Assembly (NCBI GenBank): GCA_020630395.1
Contig: JAHDBM010000019.1
Location: 1 to 39,024, forward strand
Reading direction: 5' to 3'
DNA: 39,024 nt
DNA from: Flavobacteriales bacterium
GTDB lineage: Bacteria; Bacteroidota; Bacteroidia; Flavobacteriales_D; CAJJDF01
Below are positions 8,793-16,070 of the stretch, piece after piece. Position 1 is the stretch's first letter. Every line of letters begins with the position of its first letter. Made by a program: the position numbers and the translations under genes. The notes below the pieces were generated by a model, which had not been told where the DNA came from, made no database searches, and worked only from the letters and a program-made list of their open reading frames with translations.

Positions 8793-10184
8793 ATGGAAAA
8801 ATTTGAAAGAAATACGATCGAAAAAGCATTAGCGTTAAATCTTAAGGAAGAAATTTATGGATCATTCTCAGAGATTGGAGCAGGACAAGAAGTTGCAAAT
8901 AATTTTTTTAAAGCTGGAGCCGCATCTGGGACAATAGCTAAAACAATATCGGCTTATGATATGAAAGTAAGTGATACACATTACGGCAAAACAAAGCGAT
9001 ATGTTAGTATGCCAAGATTAGAAAACATGCTTAGTGTAGAATATGAAAACTTAGTATATAACTTATCTGAAAAAGCTGATGAAACTTGTTTTTTTGCATT
9101 TGCAAATACAATTGAAACAATTAATTTTTTCAAAAACAATCAAGGACAGGGCTGGCTAGGCATTAAATTTCAAACTAAACCAAATGAAATGCCATCCCAG
9201 GTTATGATTCATATTTTATTACACGATTCTCAATTAAAAGATCAACAAGAAGCCATTGGTATTTTAGGAGTTAATATAATATCGCATCTGTTTTTAAATT
9301 ACACATCAATTGAGGATTATATTAAAAAGTTAACCTGTAATATTGAAACTGGAAGAGTAGAAATAAACTTTATGGAGGTTAGTGGTCCCTTTTTTAATAA
9401 AATTGACAATCGATTACTGGCGTTATTATTAGTAAAACATAAGCATACTAGAGCTGCTATGTTCGATTCAAATAAAAGAGTATTACAACCTTTAAATGCT
9501 CTTTATAAAAAAGATTTATTAATTGTTAGAGGAAGGTTTAGACCACCAACATTAGTAAATATTAACATGTTTGAGAGCTCGTTAGATTTTCTTGAGAACA
9601 CAAAAAAAATAAAACGTGAAAATATACTTCCAATAGCAGAATTAACACTTCATAATTTAGAAGGAACTGATGATAATTGTGAGATGCAAGACTTTATAGA
9701 TCGAGCCAATTTATTAAGCGAATTAAACTTACCTGTACTCATAACCGATTTTAAATACCATTATGAATTAACCGACTACTTAAACACTTATATCAAAAAG
9801 AAAACTACCCATATTGTGCTTGGAATTAATAATTTAGAAAGTGCATTTGAAGAAAAACACTACAGTCATTTAAATGGAGGGTTATTAGAAGCATTTTCAT
9901 CTTTATGTGGTAGTAACTCAAACTTATTGGTATATCCAGAGCGAACAGTTCATAATACGTTAAAAAAGCTACAACATATTGAAGTTTCTCCTAGCACGAA
10001 ACATTTACTGGACTATTTTATGTTCAATAATAACATACAAGATATCAATAATGTTAAAGAAGATGTATTGCACATTTTATCAGATGAAGTGTTAAAAATG
10101 ATTAGAGAAAGTAATGAAGAATGGAAGGAAATGGTCCCTAAACGAATTGAAACAATAATAGAAATTGAAAAACCATTTATTTAA
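8793..10184 (+). CDS. Conserved protein of unknown function with GAGQEVA and SAYDM-SD-YG motifs
   Basis: A 463-residue soluble protein with no signal peptide or membrane segment, the only plainly cytoplasmic structural gene in its operon. The N-terminus has a motif-rich block: SEIGAGQEVANNFFKAG, ASGTIAKTISAYDMKVSD, then YGKTKRYVSMPRLENML, followed by a CFFAFANT stretch and GWLGIKFQT. I recall similarly patterned proteins as widespread in bacteria under inconsistent or uninformative names, but cannot name a proven function. The glycine-rich start could bind a nucleotide or phosphate, but it matches no P-loop I know. It lies between a secreted LRR protein and an outer membrane DUF2490 protein, and its end overlaps the next start by 20 bp. 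Confidence 0.8.
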   Translation: MEKFERNTIEKALALNLKEEIYGSFSEIGAGQEVANNFFKAGAASGTIAKTISAYDMKVSDTHYGKTKRYVSMPRLENMLSVEYENLVYNLSEKADETCFFAFANTIETINFFKNNQGQGWLGIKFQTKPNEMPSQVMIHILLHDSQLKDQQEAIGILGVNIISHLFLNYTSIEDYIKKLTCNIETGRVEINFMEVSGPFFNKIDNRLLALLLVKHKHTRAAMFDSNKRVLQPLNALYKKDLLIVRGRFRPPTLVNINMFESSLDFLENTKKIKRENILPIAELTLHNLEGTDDNCEMQDFIDRANLLSELNLPVLITDFKYHYELTDYLNTYIKKKTTHIVLGINNLESAFEEKHYSHLNGGLLEAFSSLCGSNSNLLVYPERTVHNTLKKLQHIEVSPSTKHLLDYFMFNNNIQDINNVKEDVLHILSDEVLKMIRESNEEWKEMVPKRIETIIEIEKPFI

Positions 10185-10830
10185 ACATATAAGTTGGATT
10201 TTCCTCTCTTTTGTTTTCTCTCTTTCGTTAGTTGCTCAAGACGATAATGCAGTAGGTTCTTGGAATGTAGTTTATGCAAATTGGAAACCAAACCAACAAT
10301 TATTTTGGTATAATGAAATCCAATACCGTAATCACAATCTTTTAACATCATTTGATATTTCGTCTTACAGAAGCGGTATAGGTTTTAATAATAAAAAAGG
10401 AAGCGCTTATGGATTATTGGGTGTTTTAACAGCAATACATGAAAATGACCAAGAGCAATTAGTAAACAGAGAAAGAAGAATTTATCAAGAAGCAGGTATA
10501 GATGCTAGTTTACTAACTAAATCTGTTTTTGAAACAAGGCTTAGGATTGAGCAAAGATTTTTTAATCATCATAAATTTTCTATGCGTTACAGGCTTCAAT
10601 TGAAAGTAGAGCACGAATTACCTTTAACAACTAAATACATGATATATCCCTTCATTAGTTCTGAGGTTTTTATTCAAAATAAAGAGGGTTTATTTAATCA
10701 AAACCGAACAGCAGTTGGTTTATCATTTTCTCATAATAACCTTGATGCTAGCTTAGCAAAACAATGGCAATTTTTACCCAATAGAAAAACGAAACAACAG
10801 CTTGTATTAAAGCTAGGGTTTAATTTTTAA
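10165..10830 (+). CDS. DUF2490-family outer membrane protein
   Basis: A 221-residue protein with a signal peptide (SWIFLSFVFSLSLVAQ) and an amphipathic beta-strand pattern ending in the aromatic strand LVLKLGFNF, typical of a small outer membrane barrel. The WYNEIQYRN segment, the later RLRIEQRFF and MRYRLQLKVEH strands, and the overall length fit DUF2490, whose function is unknown. The start used here is TTG at 10165, within the last 20 bases of the upstream gene; this start gives a complete signal peptide, so it is preferred. It is the last gene of the operon and overlaps the convergent YitT gene by 4 bp. Confidence 0.8.
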   Translation: MKNHLFKHISWIFLSFVFSLSLVAQDDNAVGSWNVVYANWKPNQQLFWYNEIQYRNHNLLTSFDISSYRSGIGFNNKKGSAYGLLGVLTAIHENDQEQLVNRERRIYQEAGIDASLLTKSVFETRLRIEQRFFNHHKFSMRYRLQLKVEHELPLTTKYMIYPFISSEVFIQNKEGLFNQNRTAVGLSFSHNNLDASLAKQWQFLPNRKTKQQLVLKLGFNF

Positions 10831-11684
10831 CCTAACGTTTTATTAAGATACCTTCTTAAAATTCCTCCACTAACTTTATTAACATCATATTCAACTACAA
10901 AGCTATCTCTGTCAATATCGTTAACGAGTTTATGTACTTTGTTTAAATCAATACGATTAACAATAGTATGAATAACTATTTTGTCTTTTTTAATACCGCT
11001 TTTACCATAAGAATCATACGATTTATAACACGTAATACCCGCTCCTAAATTATGTTTAATATGATCGATTATAACCTCATGTTTATCAGAAATTACCATT
11101 ACACCAATAAAGTCTTCAAACCCTTTAATAACATAATCAAGTACTTTTGCAGAGACAATAAACGTTAAAATAGAATACATAGCAGTTTCAACTGATATTA
11201 ACCAAGCAGAAATAAGAAATAATACCGTATTAAACAATAAAATAATGGTACCAATAGATAAGCCAAATCGTTCGTTCAATATAACACCAAGAATTTCGCT
11301 ACCATCTAAAACTGCACCATTTTTAATGGTTAACCCTATTCCTAACCCTACAAATAGACCACCAAAAATAGAAATTAACAACTTGTCTTCGGTAAGAATA
11401 GGGAAGGTTTCAAAATAGAGAAAACATGCTAAAATAGAAATGCTAATAGATGATATTAACGCAATCTTTTTTGATAGATAAAAATATGCCATCACAAGAA
11501 AAGGTATAGTGACAATAACAAGAAAAATAGATGTTTTTATCCCCGTTAAACTATTTACCAATAATGCGATACCTGTTACCCCTCCATCTAAAAACCCATT
11601 AGGAATTAGAAAAGCCTTTAAACCAAAACTTGTAAATATTATACCTAATAAGATTTGCGAATATTGTATTGTCTTTTGTTTCAT
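10827..11684 (-). CDS. YitT family membrane protein with C-terminal DUF2179 domain
   Basis: A polytopic membrane protein of 285 residues. It has about five or six hydrophobic helices in the first 190 residues, including the family-like segment AFLIPNGFLDGGVTGIALL and the GAVLDGSEILGV loop. A soluble C-terminal domain of about 90 residues follows (GVMVISDKHEVI to the end) and matches DUF2179. The transport or sensing role of YitT proteins is not established. A TTG nine bases upstream (11693) would add three residues, but the ATG at 11684 is preferred. It is divergent from the carbonic anhydrase gene; the four-box operator sits between them, so regulation of both is possible, although the box-to-promoter geometry favours the carbonic anhydrase side. 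Confidence 0.88.
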   Translation of the reverse strand: MKQKTIQYSQILLGIIFTSFGLKAFLIPNGFLDGGVTGIALLVNSLTGIKTSIFLVIVTIPFLVMAYFYLSKKIALISSISISILACFLYFETFPILTEDKLLISIFGGLFVGLGIGLTIKNGAVLDGSEILGVILNERFGLSIGTIILLFNTVLFLISAWLISVETAMYSILTFIVSAKVLDYVIKGFEDFIGVMVISDKHEVIIDHIKHNLGAGITCYKSYDSYGKSGIKKDKIVIHTIVNRIDLNKVHKLVNDIDRDSFVVEYDVNKVSGGILRRYLNKTLG

Positions 11685-11736
11685 AATAATCAAATCTAAG
11701 ACTTTTATTAAGTGTTTATGTGTTCATGTTTAAAAT

Positions 11737-11792
11737 CTAATGTGATTTTAATTTAGTGTTAATCTAACTCTAATAATAGATGGTGTTATTTG
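11737..11792 (+). promoter_or_regulatory. Putative response-regulator operator and promoter of the carbonic anhydrase gene
   Basis: Boxes CTAAT (11737), TTAAT (11748), TTAAT (11759) and CTAAT (11770) at exact 11-bp steps, with the first 11-mer fitting CTAATNTNATT. A -7-like GTTATTTG begins at 11785, 15 bp after the last box start, the same offset as at 7864 and 12762. The site lies in the divergent gap between the YitT gene and the carbonic anhydrase gene. Confidence 0.75.
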
Positions 11793-11814
11793 GATAAACA
11801 AAAAATAATAACCC

Positions 11815-12588
11815 ATGAAAGTGTATATTAAAGAATTAGGTTTGGCCGTATTATCATTATCAATAATAAGTTGTAATAACTCAGAAAAAGGTCAACCATT
11901 AATGAACGATATGGTTAAAGAAGAGCCTAAAACGTTAGCCAAAGAAGAATCAAAACCATTGGTAGAAGATGTATTATCGAAAGAACAACAGGATGCGCTA
12001 ACTCCAGCAGCAGTTATAACTGCATTAAAAGATGGTAATGAACGTTTTATAAATAATGATTTAACGGCTAGAGATCATTCAAAACAAGTACGAAATAGTG
12101 TGTTAGCTCAATATCCAAAAGCTATTGTGTTGTCTTGTGTAGATAGTCGAGTACCGGTAGAGGATGTTTTTGATAGAGGAATTGGAGATTTATTTGTTGC
12201 AAGAGTAGCCGGTAATTTTGTTAATGAAGATATTTTGGGAAGCATGGAATTTGCATGTAAAGTTTCTGGATCGAAATTAATATTAGTGTTAGGACATGAG
12301 CATTGTGGTGCCGTTAAGGCAGCAGTAGATAATGTGCAATTAGGAAATATAACCGAAATGCTTAAAAAAATAAGACCAGCTGTCGAAGAAATAAAATATG
12401 AAGGTGATAGAACATCTAAAAACAAAGATTTTGTAGACATGGCATGTAATGCCAATATTAAACATGCAATAGAAGACATAAGAGCAAAAAGTGCTGTTTT
12501 AAAAGAGATGGAAGAGAAAGAAGAAATTAAAATTGTTGGAGCAGTTTACGATATGGATACAGGAAAAGTAAATTGGCTTGATGAATAA
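11815..12588 (+). CDS. Beta-class carbonic anhydrase, predicted lipoprotein
   Basis: Catalyses CO2/bicarbonate interconversion. This 257-residue protein has the beta-class zinc and active-site residues C108-x-D110-x-R112 and H161-x-x-C164 (GHEHCGA), plus the ARVAGNFV stretch. Unusually for the class, it starts with a hydrophobic stretch ending in IISC, a probable lipobox with lipidated C20, then a charged linker of about 40 residues rich in E and K before the enzyme domain. It is therefore expected to be anchored in the periplasm or outer membrane instead of being cytoplasmic. It is a single-gene unit, with an operator upstream at 11737 and a strong terminator at 12651. Confidence 0.93.
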   Translation: MKVYIKELGLAVLSLSIISCNNSEKGQPLMNDMVKEEPKTLAKEESKPLVEDVLSKEQQDALTPAAVITALKDGNERFINNDLTARDHSKQVRNSVLAQYPKAIVLSCVDSRVPVEDVFDRGIGDLFVARVAGNFVNEDILGSMEFACKVSGSKLILVLGHEHCGAVKAAVDNVQLGNITEMLKKIRPAVEEIKYEGDRTSKNKDFVDMACNANIKHAIEDIRAKSAVLKEMEEKEEIKIVGAVYDMDTGKVNWLDE

Positions 12589-12650
12589 TTTGCATCTACT
12601 TTTTTGTGATGCTACCTAAGTAGTTTGCTACTACTTATTATTGTCGAATA

Positions 12651-12687
12651 AAATGGCTGTTAGATTAAGTATCTAACAGCCATTTTT
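12651..12687 (+). terminator. Rho-independent terminator after the carbonic anhydrase gene
   Basis: Perfect 15-bp inverted repeat (12651-12665 with 12671-12685; core ATGGCTGTTAGAT) around a 5-nt loop, ending in a run of T to 12687. A smaller hairpin with 7-bp arms precedes it at 12618-12636. It ends 27 bp before the operator of the next unit, so it separates the two transcripts. Confidence 0.85.
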
Positions 12688-12713
12688 GAATAAGAAAAAA
12701 TCAATTTAGTATT

Positions 12714-12769
12714 CTAATCTCATTTTAATATGAGCTTAATTTCAGTCTAATATTGATATATGATATTTG
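12714..12769 (+). promoter_or_regulatory. Putative response-regulator operator and promoter of the SPFH-cutA operon
   Basis: Boxes CTAAT (12714), TTAAT (12725), TTAAT (12736) and CTAAT (12747) at exact 11-bp steps, with the first 11-mer fitting CTAATNTNATT. The first 31 bases are nearly identical to the site at 7816. A -7-like GATATTTG starts at 12762, 15 bp after the last box start. Confidence 0.75.
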
Positions 12770-12791
12770 ATTAAACCAAAAATAAAGAACA

Positions 12792-13568
12792 ATGAAAACA
12801 AAAACATTTATAGCCGCAGGAGTTTTATCCTCTTTACTTTTATCAAGTTGTGCTATTATTAAACCAGGTGAAGTAGGTGTTAAACGAAAATTAGGGAAAT
12901 TATCTAAAAAAACGCTTAGTCAAGGAGCACATGCCTACAACCCTTTAGTAACTCGAATTATAAGAACACCCATTAGAACAGAAAATATAGAAGTTAATCT
13001 TAATCTTCCAAGTAAAGAAGGATTAAATGTAAATTCAGATATTTCAATACTATATAAAATACAAGAAAAAAAAGCACCTAGTTTAATTGAAAATATTGGC
13101 GAGGGATATGAAAATATAATAAGAAGTGTTTTTCGTTCGGCTTCTGCAGATGTTTGTGCAAAATTTTTAGCAAAAGACATGCACTCTGGAAAACGAGCAG
13201 ATATAGAGTCAGAAATATCTAAGCGAATGAATGAGGTGCTTAACAGTGATGGTATTTTGATTGATGCTGTTTTGTTAAAATCAATATCATTACCACCTGG
13301 TTTATATAGTTCTATTGAAGGTAGGCTTCAAGCTGAACAAGAAGCATTAAGAATGAAATATATTTTAGAGCAAGAAGAACTTGAAGCTGAAAGAAAAATA
13401 ATTGAAGCTAAAGGTAGCCGTGATGCTCAAAAAATCCTATCGGAAGGATTAACTCCAGAGATTTTAAAATTAAGAAGCATAGAAGCTTTTATTAAATTAT
13501 CAGAATCTCCAGGGAGCAAAGTAATCATTACGGATGGAGATGCTCCATTTTTAATTGATAATGAGTAA
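12792..13568 (+). CDS. SPFH/prohibitin-like lipoprotein
   Basis: A 258-residue protein whose N-terminus (AAGVLSSLLLSSC) is a lipoprotein signal with a lipobox and C20 as the lipidation site. The body matches the SPFH/band 7 fold: KPGEVGVKRKLGKL, a central region ending in ISLPPGLYSSIEGRLQAEQEA, and then an alanine/glutamate-rich coiled coil typical of prohibitins. Prohibitin-like proteins form ring or scaffold assemblies on membranes. Most are anchored by a transmembrane helix, so lipid anchoring is notable. It heads a two-gene unit with the CutA-like gene 24 bp downstream, under the operator at 12714. The client proteins are unknown. Confidence 0.85.
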   Translation: MKTKTFIAAGVLSSLLLSSCAIIKPGEVGVKRKLGKLSKKTLSQGAHAYNPLVTRIIRTPIRTENIEVNLNLPSKEGLNVNSDISILYKIQEKKAPSLIENIGEGYENIIRSVFRSASADVCAKFLAKDMHSGKRADIESEISKRMNEVLNSDGILIDAVLLKSISLPPGLYSSIEGRLQAEQEALRMKYILEQEELEAERKIIEAKGSRDAQKILSEGLTPEILKLRSIEAFIKLSESPGSKVIITDGDAPFLIDNE

Positions 13569-13592
13569 TTAACCATTTAAATCTATCACATT

Positions 13593-13907
13593 ATGATACT
13601 TATCCATTTAATAACAAAAAACTTTGATGATGCCATTGAAATGGTAGACATTTTAACAAAAGAAAAATTGATTTTAAATGCAGTTATTTCAAAAGAAGTA
13701 ATTGTTCGAAAAGAAAAAGAAGGTAAAATGGTATCAGAAGATAGAGTGTTAGTTATGGGGAAAACAAAGGGGCTCTTATTCGATTCTATTGATAAAAGAA
13801 TAAGAGCATTATATCCTAACAATATGCCAGTATTGTATAGTGTGCCAATTACCCACATGGATTGGGAGCAAGCAGATTATCTAGTTAAACACACTGCAAG
13901 GGTATAA
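13593..13907 (+). CDS. CutA-like (divalent cation tolerance-type) small protein
   Basis: A 104-residue protein of the length and layout of CutA1: an N-terminal strand, then an amphipathic helix (DDAIEMVDILTKEKLI), central strands with basic residues, and a second helix before the VPITHMDWEQADYLVKHT end. CutA proteins form trimers and have been linked to metal tolerance, but their mechanism is unsettled. Sequence similarity is weak and the usual tryptophan-rich centre is missing, so this is a divergent member or a fold relative. It lies downstream of the SPFH lipoprotein gene in the same unit and is followed by a strong hairpin terminator. Confidence 0.6.
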   Translation: MILIHLITKNFDDAIEMVDILTKEKLILNAVISKEVIVRKEKEGKMVSEDRVLVMGKTKGLLFDSIDKRIRALYPNNMPVLYSVPITHMDWEQADYLVKHTARV

Positions 13908-13936
13908 AAAAAGGCGCTCATTTGAGCGCCTTTTTT
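13906..13936. terminator. Bidirectional terminator between cutA-like and OmpA-family genes
   Basis: Perfect 8-bp inverted repeat GGCGCTCA/TGAGCGCC (13913-13920 with 13923-13930) flanked by an A-run before and a T-run after. It serves convergent transcripts ending at 13907 (+) and 13957 (-). Confidence 0.9.
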
Positions 13937-13956
13937 GTCTTTAATATTTTCTGTTA

Positions 13957-15129
13957 TTACTTTATTAGTTCAAAAGTAATTCTTCTATTTTTTGCTTCTC
14001 CAAGAGGAGTTTTTTCAGTTGAAGCAGGCACTAAGTTATCTTGAATTTCTGTTTCAAAACGTTCTTTATCTAAACCGTGCTTCTTTAAGTAAGCAACAAC
14101 TTTTTCAATTCTTCTTTTTGCAAGATCTTCATGAAATTCTTCTTCTTTAGCGATATCAACTTCTTCTTTAGTTGAGTGTCCATCAATTTTAATTTTATAT
14201 TCTGGATGATCTATTAAGATACCTGCAAGTAAGTCTAAATCGTTTTGAGCATCTGGCTCTAGTTCAGATTTTAGATGATCGAAATAGATAGTAGAAGATT
14301 TAATTTTTTCTTCATCAGTTTGCTCATCCATAGAAGAACTATTTTTTCTGTATATCACTCTTTCTACTTCATCTTCTTCAGCAGTTTCGCAAACACATGT
14401 TTTTTCGTTTTCTTCTGTAAGCAATACAACACTTACTTCATCTATGTAATAGTAAGCCATAGGTACTTGAGAACCTTTGGTGTCTTTCTTTTTCTTAAGT
14501 TTTTTAAACTTAGTATTACGGTTTTCATCAAAATTACCAAGCACAAGATATTTTTCACCACCTTTAGCTACATATTCACCACATACTGTTTCCCAGTTAT
14601 ATCTAGCTTCATAAATTTTATTACTAGCAACTTTAACAAGAGGTTCATTTCGAGTAAAAACAATATCCTTTTTACCTTCTACTTCAATAGCCTTTTTAGT
14701 TAAGTGAGCACTTATATTGTTAACGGCATATTTAGACAAATCTGCTAAGCTTACTTTAAAGGTAACGCAGTACTTTTGATCTTTTTTTAACTTTTCTGTT
14801 AACGTAGTAAGAATATAAGTCCTAGGCGCACGGTTATTATAACTATAAGCAGTAATACCAGCATAGTTGTTTCCTTCAGATGGATTTTCTCTACCATATT
14901 TATTATCTGGAACTGAAATAGGTAAATCAGGTTTTGCAGCCGAAAACAAATCAGCTCTTAAACCAGTTGGCGAAAACCAATCAGTAGCTTTATTAATTTG
15001 TTTGATGTTTTTTAATTTTCCTTTAGTTCCTTCGAAACTTGGATTTGGTACTAAATTATCTGCATCTTGTGAGAAAGTTAAACTTGCTGCAATGGCAAAT
15101 AATCCTGTAAGAACGTATTTTTTATTCAT
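13957..15129 (-). CDS. OmpA-family outer membrane/peptidoglycan-binding protein
   Basis: A 390-residue protein starting at ATG 15129 (MNKKYVLTGLFAIAASLTFSQ signal peptide); an upstream TTG-type extension to 15225 would hide the signal peptide and is rejected. After cleavage, residues about 20-230 form a region opening with NLVPNPSFEG, as in beta-sandwich modules that often open secreted Bacteroidota proteins. The C-terminal 110 residues form an OmpA-like peptidoglycan-binding domain: STIYFDHLKSELEPDAQNDL, KIKIDGHSTKEE, then NRRITFELIK. It probably links the outer membrane to peptidoglycan. It is a single-gene unit with the shared terminator at its end. Confidence 0.88.
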   Translation of the reverse strand: MNKKYVLTGLFAIAASLTFSQDADNLVPNPSFEGTKGKLKNIKQINKATDWFSPTGLRADLFSAAKPDLPISVPDNKYGRENPSEGNNYAGITAYSYNNRAPRTYILTTLTEKLKKDQKYCVTFKVSLADLSKYAVNNISAHLTKKAIEVEGKKDIVFTRNEPLVKVASNKIYEARYNWETVCGEYVAKGGEKYLVLGNFDENRNTKFKKLKKKKDTKGSQVPMAYYYIDEVSVVLLTEENEKTCVCETAEEDEVERVIYRKNSSSMDEQTDEEKIKSSTIYFDHLKSELEPDAQNDLDLLAGILIDHPEYKIKIDGHSTKEEVDIAKEEEFHEDLAKRRIEKVVAYLKKHGLDKERFETEIQDNLVPASTEKTPLGEAKNRRITFELIK

Positions 15130-15279
15130 GACTTCGTTTTTAAACGTTAATAAAATTAATAATCTTTTACAATTAAGAAGACTATTTTGCTTCTTTTGCT
15201 TAACGTAATACAATATAAATGCCAAGATTGGTTGTTTAGTGTCCCAAATACAAGGTTTAACGTTTAATTAACAGAATAC

Positions 15280-16068
15280 CTACTTGGCAATAAAGTAGGG
15301 AGAGTATAAATCTTCTTTATTGTAAACTAATGGCGTTTTTTTATTTACATAAAAGACTTCCTTCCCAATTCCATTAATAATAGCATGACCAGCTGCAGTA
15401 TCCCACTCCATACATAATTGAAATCTAGGGTATAAGTCTACTTTACCTTCGGCTAATCGACAAAATTTAATAGCACTGCCTACTTTTAAGAATGTTAATT
15501 TAGGATGTTTAGCTTTTAATTGGTTAAAATATAGTTCAGTTTCTTCGCTCCCATGTGATCTGCTCCCAGTTACTATTAGAGGATTGTTTGCTTGCTTTTT
15601 AAATAATTTGGTGCCGTTTTCAACTTTAAAATCAGGTTTAAATTGATTTTTCATCATTTTAAAACTCCCAATATCCTTACCTCCATAAAAAATTTCTTGA
15701 GTAGTAGGAATATATATTATGCCTAAAATAGGATTGTTGTCTTCTATGTAACCAATGCAAACACAAAACTCTCCATTTTGCTTTATAAATTCTTTTGTGC
15801 CATCTAAAGGATCAATCATCCATAAATACTCCCATTTTGAGCGAACCTCATAAGGTGGGATTTTTTCTTCTTCACATATTATTGGTATACCAGTAGTGTA
15901 TAATACATCTAAAATAGCTTTGGATGAATGTTTGTCTGCTAGTGTAACGGGAGAATTGTCTTTTTTAATTTCAACACCAAGATTTTGGGATTTATATATA
16001 TTTAAAATTTCATTACCACCAGCTAATGCGGCTTCAATCCCTTTTTTTATGAGTGTATTATAATCCAT
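15280..16068 (-). CDS. cysQ: 3'(2'),5'-bisphosphate nucleotidase CysQ-type
   Basis: A 262-residue inositol-monophosphatase-superfamily enzyme. The metal-binding motifs are visible: E66-E68 region (CEEEK), DPLDGT at 86-91, and WDTAAGHAI with D223. The GTKEFIKQNGEF stretch is typical of CysQ, which hydrolyses 3'-phosphoadenosine 5'-phosphate formed during sulfate assimilation. It is the last gene of a tight four-gene run (gaps of 4, -4 and 2 bp) that starts with heme A synthase. No sulfate-assimilation gene is nearby, so the substrate rests on family alone. Confidence 0.85.
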   Translation of the reverse strand: MDYNTLIKKGIEAALAGGNEILNIYKSQNLGVEIKKDNSPVTLADKHSSKAILDVLYTTGIPIICEEEKIPPYEVRSKWEYLWMIDPLDGTKEFIKQNGEFCVCIGYIEDNNPILGIIYIPTTQEIFYGGKDIGSFKMMKNQFKPDFKVENGTKLFKKQANNPLIVTGSRSHGSEETELYFNQLKAKHPKLTFLKVGSAIKFCRLAEGKVDLYPRFQLCMEWDTAAGHAIINGIGKEVFYVNKKTPLVYNKEDLYSPYFIAK

Positions 16069-16070
16069 TG

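Noticed and set aside
15130-15225. Extension of the OmpA-family gene to an upstream non-ATG start
   Set aside because: It would put 32 non-conserved residues in front of a normal signal peptide that begins at the ATG at 15129.
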